Shown: positions 10,411 to 19,400 of the stretch, in pieces
Layout of the letters: each line of letters starts with the position of its first letter
How positions within the stretch are numbered: position 1 is the stretch's first letter
Assembly: GCF_002356295.1 (NCBI RefSeq)
Contig: NZ_AP018042.1
Location: forward strand, 2,946,361-3,010,360
Direction of reading: 5' to 3'
From: Labilibaculum antarcticum
Lineage (GTDB): Bacteria > Bacteroidota > Bacteroidia > Bacteroidales > Marinifilaceae
DNA length: 64,000 nt
The notes under the pieces: generated by a model
Told to the model about the DNA's origin: nothing
Database searches by the model: none
What the model saw: only the letters and a program-made list of their open reading frames with translations
Translations under genes and position numbers: made by a program

Positions 10411-11784
10411 ATGCGGATTGAGGATTATAAAAATATTTACTTTATTGGAATTGGCGGAATTGGAATGAGTGCTATTGCTCGCTATTTTAATTCCATTGGG
10501 AGGAATGTGTTTGGTTACGATCGAATGACAACTCAGCTTACTACAGAATTAACTGAAGAAGGAATTGGAATGACATTTCAAGAAGATGTTAGTCAGATTC
10601 CAGCTATGTATCAATCAAAAGACGATACTTTAGTTGTTTATACGCCGGCTATTCCTGCAAATCATCCTCAGTTGGTTTATTTTAAGGAACAACAATTTAC
10701 AATTAAAAAAAGAGCTCAAGTACTCGGATTGCTTTCTGATAATTTGAATGGAATAGGTATTGCTGGAACTCATGGTAAAACAACTGTATCGACAATAACG
10801 GCGCATATATTTAAAACATCAGCTTTAGGCTGTAATGCTTTTTTAGGAGGAATTTCCCGAAACTATCAATCCAATTTATTGCTATCTAAGGATAGTGATT
10901 GGATGATTCTGGAAGCGGACGAATTTGATCGTTCATTTCTTCAATTGCATCCGCAGTTGGCTCTAATTACCTCAATGGATGCTGATCATTTGGATATTTA
11001 CGGTGATGAGAATGAATTGGAAAAGAGTTTTCAGGATTTTGTGTATCATATTAAAAAAGGAGGGATTCTTGTTCATAAAAAAGGATTGGTTCTGGATCAT
11101 GATCAACTCACAGCTTATACATATTCGTTAATAGAGAAAGCAGATTTTTGTGCTGAGAATATAAAATTGGTGGAAGGATTTTACCAATTTGATTTGGTGC
11201 ATCCCGAAGGAGTAATCAGGGAATTAATGTTTTCATACCCTGGAAAAATTAATGTTGAGAATGCCATCGCTGCATCAGCTGTTGCCATTCTTTGTGGTGT
11301 TGAGGAAGAGGAATTGAGAAAAGCACTTTCAACTTTTAAAGGGGTAAGAAGACGATTTGATTATCAAATCAGAAATGAAAAAACGGTTTTTATTGATGAT
11401 TACGCACATCATCCAAAGGAGTTGTGGGAAAGTATTTCATCAGTAAGGGAATTGTATCCTCAAAAAAAAATTACAGGAATTTTCCAACCTCATTTGTATT
11501 CAAGAACAAGAGATTTTGCAGATGACTTTGCTACAAGTTTAAATTTGTTGGATGAAGTAATTCTTTTGGAGATATATCCGGCAAGAGAATTACCAATAGA
11601 AGGTGTTACATCAAAGATTATTTTAAAAAACTTACGTGTGCCTTCTAAATTGTGTAGCAAAGATGAATTGATTGAGCTACTTAGAGAGAAAGACTTTGAA
11701 GTTTTATTAACTTTAGGAGCAGGCGATATTGACAAGTTGGTTGAGCCGATTAGAAACCTAATAAGCGAACGATTGAAATGCTAA
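10411..11784 (+). CDS. murC: UDP-MurNAc:L-Ala ligase MurC
   Basis: MurC adds L-alanine to UDP-MurNAc, the first peptide step of peptidoglycan precursor synthesis. Motifs are FIGIGGIGMSAIA at the N-terminus, the ATP loop GTHGKTT from residue 119, the EADEFDRSF and DADHLDIY blocks, and the C-terminal DDYAHHPKE and FQPHLYSRT motifs. The length of 457 is normal. Its last seven bases overlap ftsQ. Confidence 0.96.
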   Translation: MRIEDYKNIYFIGIGGIGMSAIARYFNSIGRNVFGYDRMTTQLTTELTEEGIGMTFQEDVSQIPAMYQSKDDTLVVYTPAIPANHPQLVYFKEQQFTIKKRAQVLGLLSDNLNGIGIAGTHGKTTVSTITAHIFKTSALGCNAFLGGISRNYQSNLLLSKDSDWMILEADEFDRSFLQLHPQLALITSMDADHLDIYGDENELEKSFQDFVYHIKKGGILVHKKGLVLDHDQLTAYTYSLIEKADFCAENIKLVEGFYQFDLVHPEGVIRELMFSYPGKINVENAIAASAVAILCGVEEEELRKALSTFKGVRRRFDYQIRNEKTVFIDDYAHHPKELWESISSVRELYPQKKITGIFQPHLYSRTRDFADDFATSLNLLDEVILLEIYPARELPIEGVTSKIILKNLRVPSKLCSKDELIELLREKDFEVLLTLGAGDIDKLVEPIRNLISERLKC

Positions 11785-12509
11785 AAAAAATAGCAAGCAT
11801 ACTAGTTTGGGTATTTTTATTTGGATACTTAATTGTCGTTTTTTCATTTGCTAATGGCAAATCGGAGAGGCTGGTGATTTCCGGTACTCAGGTTAATGTG
11901 GTTGATAGTGTGAAAAGAGGATTTGTTCGTGAAGTGGATGTTGAACGAATCATTAAAAGGAAATATCCGCAAATTGTTGGAGCCTCTAATTCAGGTATTA
12001 ATAAGGAGGTATTGGAAGATTTGATAGATAAGATTCCATATGTGAAAAAATCAGAAGTGTACAATTCACTTTCAGGGAAATTGATTGTTGAGATCAAACA
12101 AAGAAACCCAATTGTTCGAATTTTAAGTGGGAAAGGGTATTATTTGGATTCAGAAGGAGAGAAAATGCCTTTGTCGACAAATTATACATCAAGAGTTTTG
12201 GTGGTTTCAGGGGTAGTAAATGATCAGTTAATAAAAGAAGAGCTGTTTGAGTTGGTGAAATTTATTACAAATGATGAATTTTGGAAGTCGCAGATTACAC
12301 AGATAGATGTAGACAAGGACAGGGAATATGTTTTAATTCCTCGTGTTGGAGCTCATAAAATTGAATTAGGGAGTATTGAAAATTTTCAAAGGAAATTTCA
12401 AAAATTGAATGCTTTGTATACCAAAGGCTTTACTAAAAAAGGTTGGAATACATACAGTAAAATCAATTTGAAATATAAAGATCAGGTAGTTTGCACAAAA
12501 AAGAAGTAA
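11778..12509 (+). CDS. ftsQ: Cell division protein FtsQ/DivIB family
   Basis: This 243-residue bitopic protein has one N-terminal membrane segment (about residues 6-24) and an outer part with a POTRA-like region (about 30-105, including the IPYVKKSEVY segment) and an FtsQ-type beta domain. FtsQ recruits FtsL and FtsB to the septum. Sequence conservation in the family is low; topology, size and the place between murC and ftsA support the call. It starts inside the end of murC and stops one base before ftsA. Confidence 0.85.
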   Translation: MLKKIASILVWVFLFGYLIVVFSFANGKSERLVISGTQVNVVDSVKRGFVREVDVERIIKRKYPQIVGASNSGINKEVLEDLIDKIPYVKKSEVYNSLSGKLIVEIKQRNPIVRILSGKGYYLDSEGEKMPLSTNYTSRVLVVSGVVNDQLIKEELFELVKFITNDEFWKSQITQIDVDKDREYVLIPRVGAHKIELGSIENFQRKFQKLNALYTKGFTKKGWNTYSKINLKYKDQVVCTKKK

Positions 12510-12510
12510 G

Positions 12511-13773
12511 ATGACTAGTAGAAATAATATAATCGCAGCTATCGACATTGGTACAACTAAAATTGTGGCCATAATGGGGGAAATAGATTCGGATGGTAAA
12601 TTGCGAATTATCGGTATGGAGAAAACCGTATCGAGAGGTGTTAAGAGGGGCGTGATTCATAGTATCGAAGATACAATTGTTGCTATCAGGGAGGTTGTTG
12701 AACGATTGGTTGAGAAAACAAACATAGATATTTCTAAAGTTTATGTAGGTATTGCAGGACAACATATTCGCAGTATTAAGAACAGACAGTTTAAATATAT
12801 CCAAAATGGAATTGGTGAAATAACCAAATTGGATGTAGATGAGATACTTAATGAGAATTATAGGATTCCGATTGAGGTTGGAGAGCAAGTTTTGCATGTG
12901 ATTCCGCAAGATTTTGTGGTTGATAAGGAAGCTGGTATTCGCAATCCTGTAGGAATGGCTGGACGAAGATTGGATGGTAATTTCAATATTATTATAGGAC
13001 GAACTGCTTCAGCACGCAATATTGAAAAATGCGTAAAAGAAGTGGGATTGGAAATTGAAGAATTAGTTTTGGAACCTCTAGCCTCTTCCTTAGCAGTATT
13101 AAGCGAAGAAGAAAAAGAAGCTGGAGTTGTTTTGGTTGATATTGGTGGTGGTACTACAGATATTACAGTTTATTTTGATGGGATTCTACGACATACAGCA
13201 GTTATTCCTTTTGGAGGTGATATTGTTACCCGAGACATAAAAGAAGGTTGTTCGGTGCTCATTAAGCAAGCGGAAGCCTTAAAAATTCAGTTTGGAGAAG
13301 CTGTTGCCGATATGGTTGACGAAGAAAAGGTGGTGACCATACCAAGTGTTGGAGGATGGGATCCCAAAGAAATTTCTTTTAAAACTTTGGCTCAAATCAT
13401 TCAATGTAGAATGGAAGAGATTCTCGATAGTGTCAAATTTCAAATTGAAATTACCGGATTGCACGATAAAATTGGTGCGGGTATTGTCCTAACTGGTGGA
13501 GGTGCATTATTAACAAATCTTGATGTTCTCACACAAAAGCACACAGGAATCGATGTTCGTATAGGTTATCCGGGTACTTCTTCTAAAATAATCCTGGATG
13601 AGGCCTTGAATCAGCCAATTTATTCAACAGGAATTGGATTAATACTAAAAGGTTTGAGTCAGCCTGTTAAAAGAACTCCAGGTCAGAATGCAGAAAAGAA
13701 TAAAACAGTCCAAAAGAAAGGATTTCAGAAATTTTTTGCTGCATTGTTTGATATGGATGATTCGAAAATGTAA
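12511..13773 (+). CDS. ftsA: Cell division actin homologue FtsA
   Basis: FtsA is an actin-fold ATPase that tethers FtsZ polymers to the membrane. The 420-residue protein has the phosphate-1 loop AAIDIGTTK near residues 10-18, an SHS2 (1C) region, phosphate-2 VDIGGGTTDIT and the adenosine motif LTGGGALL. A linker rich in Lys and Gln leads to a short amphipathic C-terminal tail, FQKFFAALFDMDDSKM, the expected membrane-targeting helix. That tail resembles the end of the adjacent first FtsZ. The gene is followed after 34 bases by ftsZ1. Confidence 0.96.
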   Translation: MTSRNNIIAAIDIGTTKIVAIMGEIDSDGKLRIIGMEKTVSRGVKRGVIHSIEDTIVAIREVVERLVEKTNIDISKVYVGIAGQHIRSIKNRQFKYIQNGIGEITKLDVDEILNENYRIPIEVGEQVLHVIPQDFVVDKEAGIRNPVGMAGRRLDGNFNIIIGRTASARNIEKCVKEVGLEIEELVLEPLASSLAVLSEEEKEAGVVLVDIGGGTTDITVYFDGILRHTAVIPFGGDIVTRDIKEGCSVLIKQAEALKIQFGEAVADMVDEEKVVTIPSVGGWDPKEISFKTLAQIIQCRMEEILDSVKFQIEITGLHDKIGAGIVLTGGGALLTNLDVLTQKHTGIDVRIGYPGTSSKIILDEALNQPIYSTGIGLILKGLSQPVKRTPGQNAEKNKTVQKKGFQKFFAALFDMDDSKM

Positions 13774-13807
13774 ATAAAATTATAATAACCTTAATACTTG
13801 TGACAGC

Positions 13808-15118
13808 ATGATTGACGAATTGTTACCGGTTGATTTTGAACCTAAAGAGAAATCCATAATTAAAGTGATCGGTGTGGGTGGCGGTGGAAGTAACGCTGTT
13901 AATCACATGTTAAAAGAAGGAATTACTGGGGTTGATTTTGTGATTTGTAATACCGATTCTCAAGCCTTGGAGAATAGTAAGGTACCTATTAAGGTGCAAC
14001 TGGGTAAATCGCTAACCGAGGGAAGAGGCGCTGGAAATAAACCGGAAAGAGGAAGGGAATCTGCAATTGAAAGTATTGACGAGATCAATAAAGTTTTAAG
14101 TCAGAAGACCAAAATGATATTTGTGACTGCAGGAATGGGAGGTGGCACCGGAACCGGTGCGGCTCCTATTATAGCAGAAACCGCAAGAAAACAAGGTGTA
14201 TTAACTGTTGGAATTGTAACCATTCCCTTTCGATTCGAAGGTAAACGAAGAATTGAACAGGCCATGGAAGGAATCGCCAACTTGGAAAAGCATGTTGACG
14301 CACTTTTAATCATCAATAACGAAAAGTTGCGGATGATGTATGGTGATTTGAAACTATCTGATGCCTTTGCAAAGGCTGATGATGTTTTGTCCATTGCAGC
14401 AAAAAGTATTGCGGAAATCATTACCGTACATGGCTATGTAAATGTCGATTTTGCCGATGTAGAAACGGTGATGCGTGATAGTGGTGTCGCTGTAATGGGA
14501 TCAGCGTCTGCATCAGGCGAAGACAGAGCTATTCGTGCTATTGAGGAGGCTCTTACTTCTCCATTATTAAATAGTAACAATATCTGTGGAGCAAGAAATA
14601 TCTTATTAAATATCATCTCGGGTAAAGATGAGGTGACCATGCAGGAGGTAAGTGTAATTACCAATTACGTTCACGATGTAGTGGGTGATGAGGTGAGTAT
14701 AATTTGGGGAAATGGTAATAGTGATCGATTAAATGATGAATTAAGTGTAACAATTATTGCTACCGGATTTTCGGAAAGTCCTATTCCTGAATTGAATATT
14801 GAACCCCGAAAAACGGTCCAGAGTGAAGCTGGAAAATTAGAGTTGATTATTGAGAATCCTGCCGAAGCAGAGGAGGTTGCCGCGATGAAGAAACGGGAGG
14901 AGAGGCAGCGAAGAGAAGAGTTAATGAGAAGACGATCTGAGGATGATCGAGAAGAATATTTTGAAGTTGAGAAGAAAAAGGAGATGAAAACCCCCAGTAA
15001 AGATCCTGTGAAAGAGGTTGAAGATAAAGAAGAAGGAGAACACAAAAAAGGAAGTCTTGACAATTGGTTTAAAGATAAGTTTACACAGATTTTTGATAAT
15101 AATGATTCTTCGATGTAG
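13808..15118 (+). CDS. ftsZ: Tubulin-like GTPase FtsZ, first copy, with atypical C-terminus
   Basis: FtsZ polymerises into the division ring. This 436-residue copy keeps the GTP-binding GGGGSNAVNHM segment, the tubulin signature GGGTGTG, and the T7-loop sequence VNVDFADV, so it should bind and hydrolyse GTP. After the globular domain (about residues 1-330) it has a long highly charged linker and lacks the usual IPAY-type C-terminal peptide that binds FtsA. Instead it ends FKDKFTQIFDNNDSSM, which shares F, FD, D, S and M positions with the tail of FtsA. A second, closely related ftsZ follows after 45 bases, so this looks like a tandem duplication with division of labour. Confidence 0.95.
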   Translation: MIDELLPVDFEPKEKSIIKVIGVGGGGSNAVNHMLKEGITGVDFVICNTDSQALENSKVPIKVQLGKSLTEGRGAGNKPERGRESAIESIDEINKVLSQKTKMIFVTAGMGGGTGTGAAPIIAETARKQGVLTVGIVTIPFRFEGKRRIEQAMEGIANLEKHVDALLIINNEKLRMMYGDLKLSDAFAKADDVLSIAAKSIAEIITVHGYVNVDFADVETVMRDSGVAVMGSASASGEDRAIRAIEEALTSPLLNSNNICGARNILLNIISGKDEVTMQEVSVITNYVHDVVGDEVSIIWGNGNSDRLNDELSVTIIATGFSESPIPELNIEPRKTVQSEAGKLELIIENPAEAEEVAAMKKREERQRREELMRRRSEDDREEYFEVEKKKEMKTPSKDPVKEVEDKEEGEHKKGSLDNWFKDKFTQIFDNNDSSM

Positions 15119-15163
15119 TTTATAAATAACACAAAATTAGAATTGAGATAATTTTAGATATTA

Positions 15164-16399
15164 ATGACTGAGGATTTAATTGATTTTAGTTTACAGGAAA
15201 ACGAATCATCGATTATTAAAGTAATTGGTGTTGGTGGTGGTGGTGGTAACGCTGTAAATTACATGTATAAAAAGGGCATAAAGGATGTGGATTTCATTAT
15301 CTGCAATACGGATGCTCAGGCTCTTGAGACAAGTGAAATTCCTATTAAGATACAATTAGGGGAATCGCTTACAGAAGGTCGTGGTGCGGGTAATAAACCC
15401 GAGCGTGGCGAGCAATCGGCGATTGAGAATTTAGAAGATATAAATGAAGTGCTTGCCGATAATACCAAAATGGTTTTTATTACTGCAGGTATGGGAGGCG
15501 GAACCGGAACAGGGGCTGCTCCCGTTATCGCAAAAGCAGCCAAAGATATGGGAATTTTAACGGTTGGTATTGTTACCATCCCATTTCGTTTTGAAGGACG
15601 CCAGCGATTGCACCAAGCCATTGCAGGAATCAATAAATTGAAAGAAAATGTTGATTCCCTTTTGGTGATTAATAATGAAAAGTTAAGCGAAATTTATGGT
15701 GATCTTAAATTGTCAACGGCCTTTTCAAAGGCGGATGATGTATTAGCAACTGCAGCCAAAGGAATTGCTGAAATCATAACGCTTCACGGTTACATCAACG
15801 TGGATTTTGAAGATGTAAAAACAGTAATGACCAATAGTGGGGTTGCAGTAATGGGATCTGCTTCTGCCGAAGGTGAGAATCGTGCTGTTAATGCTATTCG
15901 GGAAGCGCTTACATCACCATTGTTGAATAGCAATGATATTCGTGGAGCTCGCAATATTCTCTTAAATATCAGTTCGGGTGAGGATGAGGTGACAATGGAT
16001 GAGGTTGGACAAATTACCGACTTCGTGCAGGAAGCTGTGGGTGATATAGCTTCTATTATTTGGGGAACAGGTCAGGATTCCGCTTTGGGGAACAAGGTAG
16101 CCGTTACAATTATTGCAACTGGTTTTGACAATGGTTTAATTCCAGAGGGGACGGCAGTTTCAAAACCGACATCTTTTCAGGCTGGAAGAGGCCGCAGTAG
16201 TGCAGTCGAACAAATAAAAATGGATTTGGAAGATGTGAAGGAAAAATCGGAGGAGCGGAAGTTGATTTTGACGGATTTGAAGGATACGGAAATTGATGAA
16301 ATTGAAAACATCCCTGCTTACAAGCGAAAACTTACGAAATTAGGGAACAAGCATTTTCAATCGGGTAAGATTATTCGGTTTTCACTTGACGAAGAGTAA
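15164..16399 (+). CDS. ftsZ: Tubulin-like GTPase FtsZ, second copy, with canonical C-terminal peptide
   Basis: This 411-residue protein is a full FtsZ closely similar to the one just upstream over the GTPase core. It has GGGGGNAVNYM, GGGTGTG and the T7-loop INVDFEDV, so the catalytic site is intact. Unlike copy one it carries an IPAYKRK segment near the C-terminus, matching the conserved FtsZ tail that binds FtsA and other partners, followed by KIIRFSLDEE, which resembles the end of other Bacteroidota FtsZ proteins as I remember them. It is therefore the better candidate for the standard Z-ring protein. Confidence 0.95.
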   Translation: MTEDLIDFSLQENESSIIKVIGVGGGGGNAVNYMYKKGIKDVDFIICNTDAQALETSEIPIKIQLGESLTEGRGAGNKPERGEQSAIENLEDINEVLADNTKMVFITAGMGGGTGTGAAPVIAKAAKDMGILTVGIVTIPFRFEGRQRLHQAIAGINKLKENVDSLLVINNEKLSEIYGDLKLSTAFSKADDVLATAAKGIAEIITLHGYINVDFEDVKTVMTNSGVAVMGSASAEGENRAVNAIREALTSPLLNSNDIRGARNILLNISSGEDEVTMDEVGQITDFVQEAVGDIASIIWGTGQDSALGNKVAVTIIATGFDNGLIPEGTAVSKPTSFQAGRGRSSAVEQIKMDLEDVKEKSEERKLILTDLKDTEIDEIENIPAYKRKLTKLGNKHFQSGKIIRFSLDEE

Positions 16400-16439
16400 T
16401 TAGATAATAAAGCATCTTATAAAAATTAAAACATAGATA

Positions 16440-16886
16440 ATGAGCTTGTTAGAACAGATTAATTCAGATTTAAAAGCTGCAATGAAGGCGAAAGATAAAG
16501 AAAAGCTAGGAGCTATTCGATCAGTAAAAGCAGCCTTTATGATGGAAATGACAAAAACAGGAGCTGCTGATATAGATAACGATTCAGCGCTTAAAATCAT
16601 TCAGCGATTGGTGAAACAACGTAAAGATTCGGCCAGTACTTTCTCTGCTGGTGGTCGTGAAGATTTAGCTGAGGTTGAACTTTTGGAATTAAGTTTCTTA
16701 GAGGTTTATCTTCCTGCTCAATTATCCAATGAAGACCTTACTGTTGCGGTGCAGGGAGTTATTGCTAAAACCGGTGCATCTTCAATGAAAGACATGGGAA
16801 AGGTAATGGGAATGGCTTCAAAAGAATTAGCAGGGAAAGTAGATGGAAAAGCCATCTCTGAGAAAGTAAAAGAGCTATTGTCGTAG
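16440..16886 (+). CDS. GatB/YqeY domain-containing protein
   Basis: The 148-residue protein is a stand-alone YqeY-type helical domain related to the tail of the amidotransferase subunit GatB. It has the typical MSLLEQINSDLKAAMKAKD start, a basic middle including VKQRKDSA, and the FLEVYLPAQLSNEDL segment. The family may act on tRNA-dependent amidation or another tRNA step; its precise role is not settled. It is the last gene of the cluster and is followed by a hairpin terminator. Confidence 0.88.
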   Translation: MSLLEQINSDLKAAMKAKDKEKLGAIRSVKAAFMMEMTKTGAADIDNDSALKIIQRLVKQRKDSASTFSAGGREDLAEVELLELSFLEVYLPAQLSNEDLTVAVQGVIAKTGASSMKDMGKVMGMASKELAGKVDGKAISEKVKELLS

Positions 16887-16920
16887 TTCTCGACTCTATC
16901 TCTTACAGTAATAATATTTC

Positions 16921-16952
16921 AGAGGTTCTGCATTGCAGAATCTCTTTTTTTA
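16921..16952 (+). terminator. Rho-independent terminator after yqeY
   Basis: Arms AGAGGTTCTGC and GCAGAATCTCT pair over 11 positions with one G-U pair and a three-base loop, followed by a run of T. It closes the + strand division cluster 34 bases after the yqeY stop. Confidence 0.85.
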
Positions 16953-16973
16953 AAGTCAAAAAATTTGTGGCAC

Positions 16974-17012
16974 AAAAAAAGCGGGATGATAATTTATCAT
17001 CCCGCTTTTTTA
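16974..17012. terminator. Bidirectional terminator between convergent units
   Basis: GCGGGATGAT at 16981-16990 and ATCATCCCGC at 16996-17005 form a perfect ten-base-pair stem with a five-base loop. An A run lies before it and a T run after it, so it can terminate transcription from both sides. It separates the division cluster from the convergent ppiD-like gene. Confidence 0.88.
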
Positions 17013-17026
17013 TTGTGTTTTACTCT

Positions 17027-19150
17027 CTAGTAAAACTTGTATCTTTTATCAATAACATTCGCATTGTCTTTTAATGCCTGAAATGCCTGATAGTTTGTTC
17101 TGTATTGGTAACCTTGCTCTAATCTTGTTTTGAATGCTTTTACTGTAATGTCAGAAACTTCATCACTGTTTTCATTGGTAATAACTAGCATGTAAACACC
17201 TTGATTTCCTTTTATAGGAGAAGAGATGTTTCCTTTTACAAGCATTGAAGCAGTACTGATTACTTTAGGCTCAATTCCTGCACCAGGAATTTGAAACGAT
17301 TGGAAGCTAATGCCTGAAGCATTTTTAACTTCTAGGTTTTCCTTTTGGGCCACAGAAAGTAAACTTTGAGCTCCTTCACTATTTTTTGCCATTTCAGCAA
17401 TAATAAGCTCAGCTTTTTTATCTTTTCTTATCGCTCTTTTGATTTCAGAAACTTTATCTTGAATAGGTGCAATTCCCTCTTCCTTGATATCAGAAATGAT
17501 AGCAACAACAAACTTGTTCCCAAATTCGAAAACTGCAGAATTATCATTACTCAATAAAATACTTTCCATATCGTCAGAATTATAGGCCGCTCTAACTAAA
17601 TCTCTTGAATTCTCAAGTCCAGGAATCAATTTAGTTTCTTTTTTAAGATTAGCAGTTCTACGATTTAAGTTTTCGGCAGTAATTGCTTTTGCGAAAGAAG
17701 TTGCTTCTAAATTGTTTCCAGCAAAAGAACGAGCTTTAGCATAAGCAAGTTGAGTTGTTTCCTGACTAGCTTCAACCTTACGATCAACAATAGCAAGTTG
17801 AACTTTTTTCACAGCCTTACTCATATTGGTAACCTGAATAACATGTGCTCCAAATTGAGTTAAGACAACTTTTACTTCATTTTTATTAGAAGAAAAAGCT
17901 GCATCGTTAAATGGTTGAACCATTTTACCTTGAGTAAACCATCCTAAGTCTCCACCGTTTACGGCAGAACCTTGATCTGATGAATTATCTTTGGCAAGAT
18001 CAGCAAATGCATATCCTTTAGCAAGTAAAGCTTTCAAGCTATCCGCTTTTGCTTCAGCACTTTTAAAGTCACCGTTAATAGGACGAATTAAAATGTGACG
18101 GGCTTTTACTGAATCAGGAAGCATTTTAACTTCATTCAGCTTAGCCATCTTATACATTTCGTTTTCAAAGTAAGGACCGAATACATCACCTTTATTTGCA
18201 GTAAACGCGAATGCGTTAACTTCAGGGTTAGTTAATTCGTCTTGTCTGAAAAAGTATGTGTTAAAATCGCTATCACCGTTCAATTCTACGAATTGAACGT
18301 TATTGCTCTCTTCAGTGAAGTCTTCTTTTAGGTCAACAACCCATTTCTCAGTTGCTTTGTAATCTTCAGTAGAAGGTTCTACATCAAACGATACGTAATC
18401 AATTTTTCTTGATTCTGTTTGTTTGAAAAGATCTTCGTGCTTACTATAGTAATCTCTGATTTCAGATTCGCTAACATTAATTGTACTATCTGAAATTAGG
18501 TTATAACTTTTTACAATGTAATTGAAATCTACTTTTTTACTTCCTTTAACAGCCATGTCCTTTACCAATGCATTTGGCATGTAAAGACCTTTTTGAACTA
18601 AAGTGTTGTACTTAGCAAGATTTCTTTGAGTGATAATAGCTTCTTCGATATTTAACCAGTAAGCTTTTTGTGGTGTTCCGTTTGGAGCCGCAATTAATTG
18701 CTTAAGTGTAGCTACAACCTGATCTTTATCAACCAATCCATTTTCGTTCTGAAATAATTGGCGGATAGTAGGATCAATATTACGACCTTGAACCATATCA
18801 AACAACTCTTCCGAAGAAATAGAAATTCCCAACTCATCATACTCGCGGTTCATTACAAATTCCTGAACCATTTGTTGCCAAACTTGCTCTCTTAAACGTT
18901 CAATCTGCTCAGATGGAATTGAACTCTGTCCTGACATGAGTTTGTTAATCTCTTGACTATGATTGAATCGCTCCTGGAAATCACGAATGTTAATTGATTC
19001 CCCGGCAATTTCTGCCATCTCATTTCGTGAGTTTGCTAATAAAGAACCACCTGATTTTAACGCGTCTCCTGCAATAAATGCAAGAAGAGCTCCACCAATA
19101 ATGATTCCTATAAAAACACCACGATTTCTTATTTTTTGTAATGTTGCCAT
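17027..19150 (-). CDS. PpiD/SurA-type peptidyl-prolyl isomerase
   Basis: This 707-residue protein has one N-terminal membrane anchor (about residues 11-30), a SurA/PpiD-like helical N-terminal domain, and a parvulin domain at about residues 345-435 with the motifs ARHILI, GGDLGWFTQGKM and GAHVIQV. The C-terminal half is a second region of PpiD type. Such proteins act as periplasmic foldases for outer-membrane and secreted proteins, held at the inner membrane. It is the last gene of a block running from coaX through the lptC region, with a 250-base gap before it that may hold its own promoter. Confidence 0.9.
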   Translation of the reverse strand: MATLQKIRNRGVFIGIIIGGALLAFIAGDALKSGGSLLANSRNEMAEIAGESINIRDFQERFNHSQEINKLMSGQSSIPSEQIERLREQVWQQMVQEFVMNREYDELGISISSEELFDMVQGRNIDPTIRQLFQNENGLVDKDQVVATLKQLIAAPNGTPQKAYWLNIEEAIITQRNLAKYNTLVQKGLYMPNALVKDMAVKGSKKVDFNYIVKSYNLISDSTINVSESEIRDYYSKHEDLFKQTESRKIDYVSFDVEPSTEDYKATEKWVVDLKEDFTEESNNVQFVELNGDSDFNTYFFRQDELTNPEVNAFAFTANKGDVFGPYFENEMYKMAKLNEVKMLPDSVKARHILIRPINGDFKSAEAKADSLKALLAKGYAFADLAKDNSSDQGSAVNGGDLGWFTQGKMVQPFNDAAFSSNKNEVKVVLTQFGAHVIQVTNMSKAVKKVQLAIVDRKVEASQETTQLAYAKARSFAGNNLEATSFAKAITAENLNRRTANLKKETKLIPGLENSRDLVRAAYNSDDMESILLSNDNSAVFEFGNKFVVAIISDIKEEGIAPIQDKVSEIKRAIRKDKKAELIIAEMAKNSEGAQSLLSVAQKENLEVKNASGISFQSFQIPGAGIEPKVISTASMLVKGNISSPIKGNQGVYMLVITNENSDEVSDITVKAFKTRLEQGYQYRTNYQAFQALKDNANVIDKRYKFY

Positions 19151-19400
19151 CGAAAAAGATTTAAATATTCTTAATTAGGGTACGAATATACAAAAAAATG
19201 GGAAATGATCGCTTTTTATTTTAATAGGATTACGTACTTTTATAGTAAAATAAAAAGAGATTGATTCGTAGGAAATTCCATTAAGAGATATACTGACCTT
19301 ATACTGCTTCCATTAGAGAAAATGGATAAGTTTAGGTATTTATTTTAGATATAAATAGGGGCCGTTTTGATATGGAGGTGCAAGTGGAGTATGAAGTTTT

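Noticed and set aside
14671-15132. A 153-codon open frame on the - strand opposite the end of ftsZ copy one
   Set aside because: It is a shadow of the charged linker (many GAA/GAG/AAG codons) and is Ser/Phe-rich with no family resemblance.
16921-17012. Two hairpins in a row as a possible small RNA
   Set aside because: Each is a plain terminator for one of two convergent units.
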